From positions 777,501 to 841,500 of the forward strand of contig NZ_JAIGNU010000001.1 of the NCBI RefSeq assembly GCF_019711655.1: a stretch of 64,000 nucleotides of DNA. Reading direction: 5' to 3'. The translations under genes and the position numbers were made by a program. Shown here in pieces: positions 56,669 through 64,000 of the stretch. Numbering within the stretch: position 1 is the stretch's first letter; the number at the start of each line of letters is the position of its first letter. This DNA is from Qipengyuania mesophila. Its GTDB lineage: Bacteria; Pseudomonadota; Alphaproteobacteria; Sphingomonadales; Sphingomonadaceae. The notes beneath the pieces are model-generated. The model had not been told where the DNA came from, searched no databases, and saw nothing but the letters and a program-made list of their open reading frames with translations.

Positions 56669-58489
56669 TCAGAACCTCCAGGGAAGCAGGCGCGTGGTGA
56701 GCGAGAAGAGCACGCGCACATCGCCGCGCTCCGCGGCGAAATCAGGTTTTTCGAGCGGCACTGCGACCGCCACATCGGCTTGCAGCGCGCTGCCATAGGC
56801 GAAGCGCAGGCCCGCACCGGCCGACCACAGGCGGTCGGGATTGAGCGGCGAACGGCTCGGATCCTCGTTCCAGGCCCAGGCCATGTCGGTGAACAGATAG
56901 CCTTCCCACGCCGTTTCGTTCGGTCCCGAGGGCGCCGTCGAGCCATAGCCGACCTCGAAGGAGAGCGCGTAGCCATTGTCGCCCAGAACACTGCCCGGAT
57001 CGTAGCCGCGACCGATCGAATAATTGCCGGCGGCGAATTCCTCGAAGGCGGGCAGCGGATCGCCGGTGAACTGCGCGCTCATCCCGAGCGAGAAGCGCAG
57101 ATCGGGGATCGGCCGATAATCGGCCTCCCCTTCGATCCGGACCAGCAGCGGGGTCGGATCCGCCTCGATCCGGTTGGGCGCGACGCCCGCAGCGATGCAG
57201 GCCAGCGCTGCGGTGCGGCAGTCGGGAGTGGCATCGAAGATGTCGATGCCCTGGCGCAGCTCGACCGAACTGCGCGCGGCAAGTTGCGGAGCGAAGGCGC
57301 TATAGCCGCCCGTGCCCGCGATGCTCGCGGGATCGACATAGTCCGATTCCAGCCGCAGGAAGGCGGTCCGGACCCGGTCGCGGGTCAGCCGCAAATCGTT
57401 CACGGTCAGGTCCTGGTCGACGTAGTCGAGCCCGCCGCTCAGGACATGCGTGGCGCTCCGGCTGCGCTGGATCGGATAGGAGAGCCCCGCCGTGGCGAAC
57501 AACGTCTCCGATTTCACGTCGAGCCCGGGCAGGTCGAGATCGGGATCGGTCCAGCTGTAGGTGAACTGGCCGAACATCCGCAGCCCGTCGCTGCCCAGCG
57601 CGAAGTCGTGGCCCAGTTGGATCGTCTGCTGCTCGTCGAAATCGATGGTCGAGAACAGCGCCAGGCTCGTGCGGTCGCCGAGCCCCGTCAGGTCGTAGAC
57701 CTCGCCGCGCAGCAGCCCGCCGAACCGGCCGAGCGATTTCGAACCGAGGTTCTGGACGTTGAAATCGAGCGCACCGCGACGCCGGACGACCGCGATGTCC
57801 CCCACCAGGTCTCCCGGTTCGCCACCCGAGGCGGGACGCAGCGAGAGGCGCACGTCGACCCCGGGTAGATCGTCGGCGAGCAAGAGGTAGCGTTCGGCCC
57901 TGTGGGTGTTGAAGACCTCGTCCTGCGTCAGCGGCTCGAGATAGCCCGCCACCAGCTGTTCCGAAGGGCCCGCATCGCCGCGCACGCGCAGCGCCGTGAC
58001 CCGCCCGAAGACGATGCGCATTTCGGCATCGCCGTTCGACAGGCGTTGCGCCGGGATTTCGACGGTCGCGAGATAGCCTGCCTGCTGCAGCCGCTGGTTG
58101 GCGGCGGCGCGGACGTCGCACAGCACCGAGATCGGTAGTTCGCGTCCGAGATAGTCCTGATAGGCCCCGGCCAGCGCCACGTCGGGTGCCTTCTCAGCCC
58201 CGACGAAGCGCACCGAGCTGAGCGTTACCTTGATCTCGGCGAGGTCGGGCGCATCGAGCGCACAGGGCGCACGCTCCATCCCCCCGTCGATCGTCAGCGT
58301 GGTGGCGGGCCGCGCCGGCTCGCGCGCCTGCGGCGGCGCGAGTTCACTGCGGCTGGGCACCGACTGGGCCTGCGCCGCAGCGGGAAGCGCCAGTGCAGCA
58401 GCCCCAGCGAGAAAGCCCGACCGCAGCGCGCGCGATACGGCGCCATGGCTGCGGATAAAATGCGTGTTGATTCGTTGGCCCAAGCCCAT
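56669..58489 (-). CDS. TpsB outer-membrane transporter (ShlB/FhaC/HecB family)
   Basis: A 606-residue outer-membrane protein. A signal peptide of about 40 residues ends in AAAQAQ. Then come POTRA domains (about 75-240; VRFVGAEKAPDVALAGAYQDYLGRELPISVL and GYLATVEIPAQRLSNGDAEMRIVFG) and a 16-strand barrel ending in a C-terminal phenylalanine (LTTRLLPWRF), the BamA recognition signature. It opens a pore for TpsA exoproteins, which are recognised through their N-terminal secretion domain in the periplasm. It is placed between TpsA2 and TpsA1, and no other transporter lies in the window, so it may serve all three exoproteins. Confidence 0.92.
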   Translation of the reverse strand: MGLGQRINTHFIRSHGAVSRALRSGFLAGAAALALPAAAQAQSVPSRSELAPPQAREPARPATTLTIDGGMERAPCALDAPDLAEIKVTLSSVRFVGAEKAPDVALAGAYQDYLGRELPISVLCDVRAAANQRLQQAGYLATVEIPAQRLSNGDAEMRIVFGRVTALRVRGDAGPSEQLVAGYLEPLTQDEVFNTHRAERYLLLADDLPGVDVRLSLRPASGGEPGDLVGDIAVVRRRGALDFNVQNLGSKSLGRFGGLLRGEVYDLTGLGDRTSLALFSTIDFDEQQTIQLGHDFALGSDGLRMFGQFTYSWTDPDLDLPGLDVKSETLFATAGLSYPIQRSRSATHVLSGGLDYVDQDLTVNDLRLTRDRVRTAFLRLESDYVDPASIAGTGGYSAFAPQLAARSSVELRQGIDIFDATPDCRTAALACIAAGVAPNRIEADPTPLLVRIEGEADYRPIPDLRFSLGMSAQFTGDPLPAFEEFAAGNYSIGRGYDPGSVLGDNGYALSFEVGYGSTAPSGPNETAWEGYLFTDMAWAWNEDPSRSPLNPDRLWSAGAGLRFAYGSALQADVAVAVPLEKPDFAAERGDVRVLFSLTTRLLPWRF

Positions 58490-58652
58490 GCAGATCGCCC
58501 CCTCAACAACGCGCTATTGCGCGCTTGCCGACTATTTCTGCGATCCGGCGAACCCGTAAAATCGGGTTTCTTCTCAATTGCTAGAAGCTTGCCTAACACC
58601 GTCTTGAGGACGTTGTCATGTATATTTCCGCCTCCGGCCGTAAAATCTCGCT

Positions 58653-58666
58653 CCCCGGGCCCGGGG
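58653..58666. repeat. Perfect 14-base palindrome after TpsA2
   Basis: CCCCGGGCCCGGGG, 24 bases downstream of the tpsA2 stop on the minus strand, followed there after 8 bases by TTTT. It may form a stem that slows transcription between tpsA2 and tpsB. With no loop and a weak T run it is only a possible terminator. The rest of the 200-base gap holds the presumed tpsB leader, with GAGGGGG before its ATG. Confidence 0.35.
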
Positions 58667-58689
58667 CTGGGTGAGAATCGGCTGCTCGA

Positions 58690-61600
58690 TCACTCCTCGT
58701 CGGGGGCCTGCGCGGTCGGCACGTTGGAGGTGCCGATCTGGATCGTGCCCCCATCTTCGACGATGTCATAAGAGCCGGCGCTCGTCGTTCCGCTTACATC
58801 GACGGTGAGATCGCCGATATCGATCAGGGCGCCCGAGCGCGCAACGAGGCTGGCGGATCCGCCTTCAGCTGTGCCCGACCCCGTGTTGACGGCGCTCGCA
58901 TCGAGCACGAGCGAGACCGCGCTGGCCGTGCCGCCATTCAGCGCCTCGACCGAGGCAGTGCCCCCGGTTGCACTGCCGCCATAAGAGGTGGCATCGGCAA
59001 GAAATTCGGCGGCCTGCATCGCAACGGTAGCATTGTCGACCAGCAACGAGACCTCTCCGCCCGCAGCATCGCCGCCGCCGGTCGGGCCTCCCTTGCCCGT
59101 CGCACCGGCGTCGAGGCTCGTCGAGCCGGCAATCGAGAGCCGACCCGTATCGCTCACGGTCACATCGATCGATCCCCCGTTTGCAGCCCCACCCGATGCA
59201 TCGCGCGAATCTCCACCGCTCGCGGTCGCCGTCACGTCAAGGTCACCCGGGCTTGAGCTGTTGCCGATCGTGAAACTGTCTGCCGAACGGATGGCCACCG
59301 TCCCGCCCGTGGCGTTCCCGCCATTTCCGGTGGTACCATATGCGCCCGATCCATTCGCGTAGATCAAGGCGGAGCTGGCATCGAGAGAGCCGGAAAGGAC
59401 ATCGATGGTCGCGCTTCCGCCCGTGCCGTCGCCCCCGGAGGCGCCTCGATTGCCGGATCCGGTAGCGCGGATCTCGATCGCTCCGGCGTCGACGTGGCCT
59501 CCGTCGACCACAAGCTGGGCCGTGCCGCCGATACCCGTTCCGCCTCGCTCGATTTCACTGTCCCGAAAGCCGGAGCCGTTGACGTTGATGGAGGTGAGGC
59601 CCGTTGAGAGTTCGCCATTGCCAAGCGAGCCATCGCCCAGCCCTGCAAAGGTGCCTACGATCGCTGTTCCGCCGGTTCCGGTACCGTTGAAACCTTCGCC
59701 GCGAGCAGAGGTGTATATTTTCCGTGCGCTGATCGTCCCGGTATCGCGATCAGCGAGCACCTTGGCCGTCCCACCCGTCGCGTTGCGTCCCAAGGCATCG
59801 GCGTATACCTGGGCATCAATGCCGATCGTGATCGTCGCAGGGTTGGTCAGGGAACCGTCCGTCTGGATAAAGGCAGTCCCGGCTTGTGCCTCGCCCCATT
59901 TGGCCATTTCTTCGGCCCTGCAGCATGCGCGCGGCTGAGCGCTTGCCAGAAGGGTGACCCGATCATCGACCTCGATCGTTCCACCGAAAGCGTGGAGGCC
60001 CGCTCCCACCGAGGTGGCCAAGCCCCCATTCGTGCCGACACCGCCATATCCTTGCGAATCCATGTAGAAATTTGTCGCATGGATCAGCGCGGTTTCATAC
60101 GTCGCGACCAGAGCTTCGCCACCGGCGCCGGTGCCACCGAAACCTCCGGCCCGGACAGCTTCACCACCGAAAGCCCAGTTTTCCATGCTTCCTCCTCCGA
60201 GAGTAAGCACGCTCGCCCCGGAACCCATGATCGTGGCCTTGCCGCCAAAGGCGTCTCCTCCATCGGCACCATTTCCGGCAACCGCGTATGTATTGATGTC
60301 GAAGACGAAGGATATCGACCCGTCGTGCGCGGTAACAAGTACCGTCCCTCCTCGTGCGGTTCCGCCGCGATCGATGGGATTGCCTGCGACGTAGCCATCT
60401 TTCTGGCTGACGCCGCTGCCGCTCGTAGCCTCCGCCCACAGCCTCACCGTGTCGCCGGCAGCAATAGAGCCTCCGTTGGCCTCTACCCTGATGTACCCGC
60501 CGATGCCGTTACGTCCGTCGAGAAGCCCGAGATCCCGGCTCCCGCTGCTGCCAGATCCGCTAGCAGAGGCGCTGATCAACTCCGCGACATCGATCATGCC
60601 GCCACTTTCGGCCGCAATGATTATGCTCCCTCCCAGCCCATCGCGGGCGCGTCCGTTCCTGGCTGAGCCTTGCGCCCTAAGAAAAAGATCCGTGCCCACA
60701 TCGATCGTGCCGGAATTTTTCGCCGAGACCTTGGCGAAGCCGCCGTAGCTGTGCCCGCCATCGACCACATACAGTCCGCCGGCACCGTAAATGAAATTGG
60801 CATCGGCCTGTAGCTCTACCCCCTTTTCGGTCTGGAAAGTGCCGCCATCCGCGATGATGATTGCGCTCCCGCCGGTCGTATCGCCCGTGCGGTAGAGTGG
60901 AACCGCGCTTACGTCGTAACTGCCCGCCACGGAAATGGTAGCGCCGCTTCGCGCGACGGAGCGTACGATCCCCCCGAAGCTGTTTCCGTCCGCGTCGACA
61001 TAGCCATAGGAAGTGAGGTCCGGACTGCCGCCGATCAGCAGGTCTTTGCCGTCCTGCGCCAGCAGCCCGATGCCCCGAGCGCCCCAGGCGTCGAGGCCGC
61101 CGCGGAAGTTGATCGAGCCATGGTTGGTATTCGCGGTGAACCATCCCGTCGCGGCAATGTCCGTGCGCGATTTGAACAGCGTCTTGCGCACGACCCGGAT
61201 CGTCTCTTCGGGCGCGTCATGGGCGACCGGGCCCACGTTCATTGTCCGACCATGCACGTCGTAGCCTGCCGACAGGATGACTTCGCCGTTGTAGACGCCG
61301 GCGGTCACCACCGGGTCGAAGCCCAGATTGCCGCCAAACAGCATCGTGATCGGATTGCCCTGCCCCTTGCCGACGGCGTAGATCATGTGGTTCTCGCCGG
61401 TCGTGGTGCGCGCCGGGCCGCCGGTCGAACCTGTGTGCCACATTGCTGTGTCCACCGTGGTTCCAACAGGGATCTCGATGTCGAACAGGCCATTGTCATA
61501 GCTGATATTGACCTGCTCGCCTGCGATATAGGCGGTCGAGCCGTTCACATAGGCCGTGCCGTTCATCGCCACGCGGGGAGCGGCGACGACGAAGGAACTG

Positions 61601-62238
61601 TCCTTGCGCGGAGCGGTGATCTGCGCACCGCCCGCGATGCGCACGCCCGCCGTCTGTCCGGACGAGCCGGTCAGTTGCAGGGTGCCGCCGTCGAGGTAGC
61701 TGTCGAAACTGTCGAGGTCGGGCGCCAGCGTCGTGAGCAGGAGGTGCCCGACGTCGAACACGGCCGAATTGCCGATCAGCAAGCCATTGGGCGAATAGAA
61801 GGCAACGGTTCCGCCACGCGAGCTATCGCCGGCACCGGGACCGAAATTGTAGTTCACCCTCGAAATGACCGTGCCGTCGATGATCGCGACGTCGCCATTG
61901 CTCGACGGCAGGATGCGATTGAGCACGGCGAAATCGGTGGTCCCCGACGCGGAGCGCAGGTTCTGGAAGATCGCCGTAGTGCCCCGCGGAAGGAACGTCT
62001 TGGCCTTGCCCGACCCATCCTCGAACGGAGTCCAGTCGATCACGGTGGTCCTTGTCGAGACGGTGATCGTGTCGGTCTTGGCCACCGAACGGTCGATCGT
62101 CGCGCTGCCGCGAACCACTGAGGGCGTACCGTTGAAAGCCTGCGCCTGCGCAGCCGAGGGCATGAGAAGCGCACTCGCCATCGCAAGGCCGCCGCCCGAT
62201 AACAGCAGGGCATGATAGCGGGTGGCTGCGCGGGTCAT
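58690..62238 (-). CDS. TpsA2, two-partner-secretion exoprotein without the shared C-terminal module
   Basis: A 1182-residue secreted protein. It has a signal peptide (LLLSGGGLAMASALLMPSAAQA) and an N-terminal secretion domain that is clearly a paralogue of TpsA1 (FNGTPSVVRGSATIDRSVAK, AFYSPNGLLIGNSAVFDVGHLLLTTL). The NPNGL-like motif of FHA proteins appears as SPNGL. A Gly-rich beta-helix follows, with units like GGSATGGTASVEALNGGTA. It stops soon after the repeats (GGTIQIGTSNVPTAQAPDEE) and lacks the C-terminal module and CX6C found in TpsA1 and TpsA3. The start at 62238 has GGGAGA upstream and lies 37 bases after the TpsA3 stop. It could be a complete short form or a truncated copy. Confidence 0.87.
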   Translation of the reverse strand: MTRAATRYHALLLSGGGLAMASALLMPSAAQAQAFNGTPSVVRGSATIDRSVAKTDTITVSTRTTVIDWTPFEDGSGKAKTFLPRGTTAIFQNLRSASGTTDFAVLNRILPSSNGDVAIIDGTVISRVNYNFGPGAGDSSRGGTVAFYSPNGLLIGNSAVFDVGHLLLTTLAPDLDSFDSYLDGGTLQLTGSSGQTAGVRIAGGAQITAPRKDSSFVVAAPRVAMNGTAYVNGSTAYIAGEQVNISYDNGLFDIEIPVGTTVDTAMWHTGSTGGPARTTTGENHMIYAVGKGQGNPITMLFGGNLGFDPVVTAGVYNGEVILSAGYDVHGRTMNVGPVAHDAPEETIRVVRKTLFKSRTDIAATGWFTANTNHGSINFRGGLDAWGARGIGLLAQDGKDLLIGGSPDLTSYGYVDADGNSFGGIVRSVARSGATISVAGSYDVSAVPLYRTGDTTGGSAIIIADGGTFQTEKGVELQADANFIYGAGGLYVVDGGHSYGGFAKVSAKNSGTIDVGTDLFLRAQGSARNGRARDGLGGSIIIAAESGGMIDVAELISASASGSGSSGSRDLGLLDGRNGIGGYIRVEANGGSIAAGDTVRLWAEATSGSGVSQKDGYVAGNPIDRGGTARGGTVLVTAHDGSISFVFDINTYAVAGNGADGGDAFGGKATIMGSGASVLTLGGGSMENWAFGGEAVRAGGFGGTGAGGEALVATYETALIHATNFYMDSQGYGGVGTNGGLATSVGAGLHAFGGTIEVDDRVTLLASAQPRACCRAEEMAKWGEAQAGTAFIQTDGSLTNPATITIGIDAQVYADALGRNATGGTAKVLADRDTGTISARKIYTSARGEGFNGTGTGGTAIVGTFAGLGDGSLGNGELSTGLTSINVNGSGFRDSEIERGGTGIGGTAQLVVDGGHVDAGAIEIRATGSGNRGASGGDGTGGSATIDVLSGSLDASSALIYANGSGAYGTTGNGGNATGGTVAIRSADSFTIGNSSSPGDLDVTATASGGDSRDASGGAANGGSIDVTVSDTGRLSIAGSTSLDAGATGKGGPTGGGDAAGGEVSLLVDNATVAMQAAEFLADATSYGGSATGGTASVEALNGGTASAVSLVLDASAVNTGSGTAEGGSASLVARSGALIDIGDLTVDVSGTTSAGSYDIVEDGGTIQIGTSNVPTAQAPDEE

Positions 62239-62275
62239 TTCATTTCTCCCATCTGCGATCGGGTTGATGCGGCTT

Positions 62276-64000
62276 CTAGCAAGTTCCTGCATTCACGTTG
62301 CAATCGTTGAATTGCGAGCCGTCGGTATAAGTAACGGGCGGATCGCCCACGCCGCGGCCGGCGTTGAAATCGACGAGATCGTAGAAGGCCGAGCCGGTCA
62401 CGAAAGTGCCGTCACCGTTCCGCTTGCGGCCGTAGGCGAACAGATCCACCGGATCGCTGCCCCCGCCGATGCCGAGCGTGCCCGTCACGGTGATGCCTCC
62501 GGGTGCCACCGCCGTGCCCGTATTGCGTACCAGGAGGGTGCCGTCGGTGATCAGCGTCGCATCGCCCGTGCGCAGATAGCCGAGCGGTGAGTCACTGCCC
62601 GACGCCGCCGTGGCGAGCAGGGCGTTGCGGCCATCGAAAGTCGGGTCGGCCGCCAGTTGCGCGATGGTATCGGCATCGGCCATCCAGAAATCGGAGCCCT
62701 CGAAGGTGAATTGACCCGCATAGGTGGCATCCGGCGCGGTCAGCCGGATGCTGCCGGGCGTCACGATCTCGAGCCGGTCAGCGGTCACGTTGAATGCATC
62801 GGTAGACGCGACATCGTGATAGGCCATGGTGCCCTCGGCCCGCACCGTCCCTCCGGCGGTGATGTCGACCGAGGCGCTACCCGCCTCGTAATGTCCGGGA
62901 AACAGCGAACCCAGGGAGCCCGCAGCCGAAATATCGCGAAGAACCAGGTCGCCGGCCGTCGAAACCGAATGCCAATTGCCTATCGCAAAGCTTCCGCCGA
63001 GCCCGCCGAGCCGTGACGTCGCGCCGGCCGACGACCCTGTCGCGGAGGCGGTGAAATGGCCGAACTCCAACGTTCCACCATAGCTGGAGACATCGAATGA
63101 GCCCGCCGTCGTCGCACCGTTGGCAAGCAGATCGACAAGATAGGCCCTTATCGACGATCCCGACTGAATTTCCACTTCGACGGTACCGCCGGTCGCAGTC
63201 CCGGTCCCCGTCTTGGTTGCGGACGCATCCAGCTCGAAGATCGGAACCGTGACCACTGCGCCATTTAGGGCCTTGAAGATGACGGCCCCACCTTCCGCCG
63301 TTCCCTCTTTCGTACGCGCTGCAGCGCTTAGCTCGATGAAATTCTCCGTATATTCGTTGCCTTCCGGCAGGGATAGCGTCCCCCCGTCGACGATGATGCG
63401 CGCGATGCCTGCAGTCGCGTTGCCATTGCCGAGGTAGCCGGGACCGAAATTGCCGTTGGCAAAGATACGGGGGCTTAGGTGCCTACTGGACAATGTCAGG
63501 CTGCCGCCGTTGCCAATGAGAACCTGGCTCGTTCCGGCAGTTCCATTGCCTCCGAACCCGTTGCTCGACAGTCCGCCGGAGCCGTTGGAGATCACGTTCA
63601 ATTCACCGAAAAACGTGGCATCTCCGAGAATCCGCAAAGTGGCATCGCCGCCAAATCCGTTGCCTGCTTGCCCAGTGGTCGACTGGCCACCGGATGCCTG
63701 CGCCTTCACCCAGACGTCACCCTCTTCATATTGCGTCGAAGCGCCGATTTCGAAGAGCACCGACCCGCCGAAACCATCACCGCCGACTTCGCCGCTACCG
63801 CCACTCCCGTTCGCATAGAAATAGGACCTGCTGCCGTATCCATAGGGACCTCCTCCGACGATGACCTGCACCAATCCGCCATACCCGGCCCCGCCAGTCC
63901 CCTCATCACTCCTGCCACCTCCGGTGCCGCTGGCCACAACGCTGAAACTAGCGCCCGTCGTGCGGCCATTGTCGATCGACCCATCGCCCCCGCCGGCGAA
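62276..64000 (-). CDS. TpsA3, C-terminal part of a third exoprotein (cut by window edge)
   Basis: The last 574 residues of a protein whose start lies beyond the right edge; the frame stays open to base 64000. The first 300 residues are Gly-rich beta-helix repeats (GGSGEVGGDGFGGSVLFEIG, GNGGSLTLSSRHLSPRIF). The C-terminal part matches the TpsA1 module: ADRLEIVTPGSIRL, FWMADADTIAQLAADPTFDGRN, LVRNTGTAVAPGGITVTGTL, DLFAYGRKRNGDGTF. It ends exactly at FNDCNVNAGTC, with a CX6C motif as its last eight residues. It is presumed to have a secretion domain off the edge. It is the most upstream gene visible in the TPS run. Confidence 0.85.
   Translation of the reverse strand, partial: FAGGGDGSIDNGRTTGASFSVVASGTGGGRSDEGTGGAGYGGLVQVIVGGGPYGYGSRSYFYANGSGGSGEVGGDGFGGSVLFEIGASTQYEEGDVWVKAQASGGQSTTGQAGNGFGGDATLRILGDATFFGELNVISNGSGGLSSNGFGGNGTAGTSQVLIGNGGSLTLSSRHLSPRIFANGNFGPGYLGNGNATAGIARIIVDGGTLSLPEGNEYTENFIELSAAARTKEGTAEGGAVIFKALNGAVVTVPIFELDASATKTGTGTATGGTVEVEIQSGSSIRAYLVDLLANGATTAGSFDVSSYGGTLEFGHFTASATGSSAGATSRLGGLGGSFAIGNWHSVSTAGDLVLRDISAAGSLGSLFPGHYEAGSASVDITAGGTVRAEGTMAYHDVASTDAFNVTADRLEIVTPGSIRLTAPDATYAGQFTFEGSDFWMADADTIAQLAADPTFDGRNALLATAASGSDSPLGYLRTGDATLITDGTLLVRNTGTAVAPGGITVTGTLGIGGGSDPVDLFAYGRKRNGDGTFVTGSAFYDLVDFNAGRGVGDPPVTYTDGSQFNDCNVNAGTC

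Noticed and set aside
58294-58599. A minus-strand 101-codon frame over the start of tpsB
   Set aside because: It overlaps the signal-peptide region of tpsB in another frame and has a shadow-like Arg-rich composition.
47000-64000. A contact-dependent inhibition (CdiA/CdiI) system
   Set aside because: No toxin domain or VENN-type boundary is seen in the exoproteins, and no small immunity gene follows them; a CHAT protease follows instead.

Overview
The window is GC-rich alphaproteobacterial DNA and looks like a sphingomonad chromosome, most likely of the Erythrobacteraceae. That placement is inferred from gene content and protein style: Atm1-type ABC exporter, COQ9, DUF1134, ubiquinol-cytochrome c chaperone, LuxR/FixJ-type regulators and large two-partner-secretion exoproteins. 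No 16S or taxonomic search was possible. Genes are densely packed, often with 1-4 base stop/start overlaps, and GTG or TTG starts are common.

Region 1 (1-9 kb) holds a cut-off glycosyltransferase, a two-lobed retropepsin-like protease, a tiny secreted twin-CX3C protein, an Atm1-like exporter and a SulP anion transporter. A minus-strand run bamE-hslV-hslU-ACT protein faces a plus-strand pair, cytochrome bc1 chaperone and YceD. Region 2 (9-20 kb) has a minus-strand run (ankyrin, coq9, feoA, feoB, ssb, secreted hypothetical) and a plus-strand run (SCO, YcgN, YgjP-like metallopeptidase, coiled-coil protein, ribD, ribE). A secreted poly-proline protein and a membrane protein follow as a pair. Region 3 (19.5-29.4 kb) has GNAT, an aromatic/aspartate aminotransferase, DUF1134 and tRNA-Ser(GCU) followed by a decayed stretch. 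Next comes a complete sulfide-detoxification locus: ArsR plus peroxiredoxin, divergent from persulfide dioxygenase, two YeeE-type proteins, a TIGR01244 protein, sulfide:quinone reductase and a TauE exporter. A FixJ-like regulator closes the region.

Region 4 (29-47 kb) is metabolic. A three-gene operon encodes a serine hydrolase, a metallophosphoesterase and a 1264-residue GMC oxidoreductase-hydrolase fusion. It is followed by 5-oxoprolinase, an aldehyde dehydrogenase, a two-subunit acyl-CoA dehydrogenase, a LuxR-type regulator and the sulfate-activation genes cysD and cysNC.

Region 5 (47-64 kb, all minus strand) is the most unusual part. In transcription order it reads: end of a giant exoprotein (TpsA3, cut by the window edge), a second exoprotein (TpsA2), a TpsB outer-membrane transporter, a third, 2215-residue exoprotein (TpsA1), and an exported CHAT-domain caspase-like protease whose start overlaps the stop of TpsA1. 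No CdiA-type toxin or immunity gene is visible. TpsA1 and TpsA3 share a C-terminal module with a CX6C motif that TpsA2 lacks. I think this secretion-plus-protease cluster is the best candidate for an undescribed system here; its function is inference.
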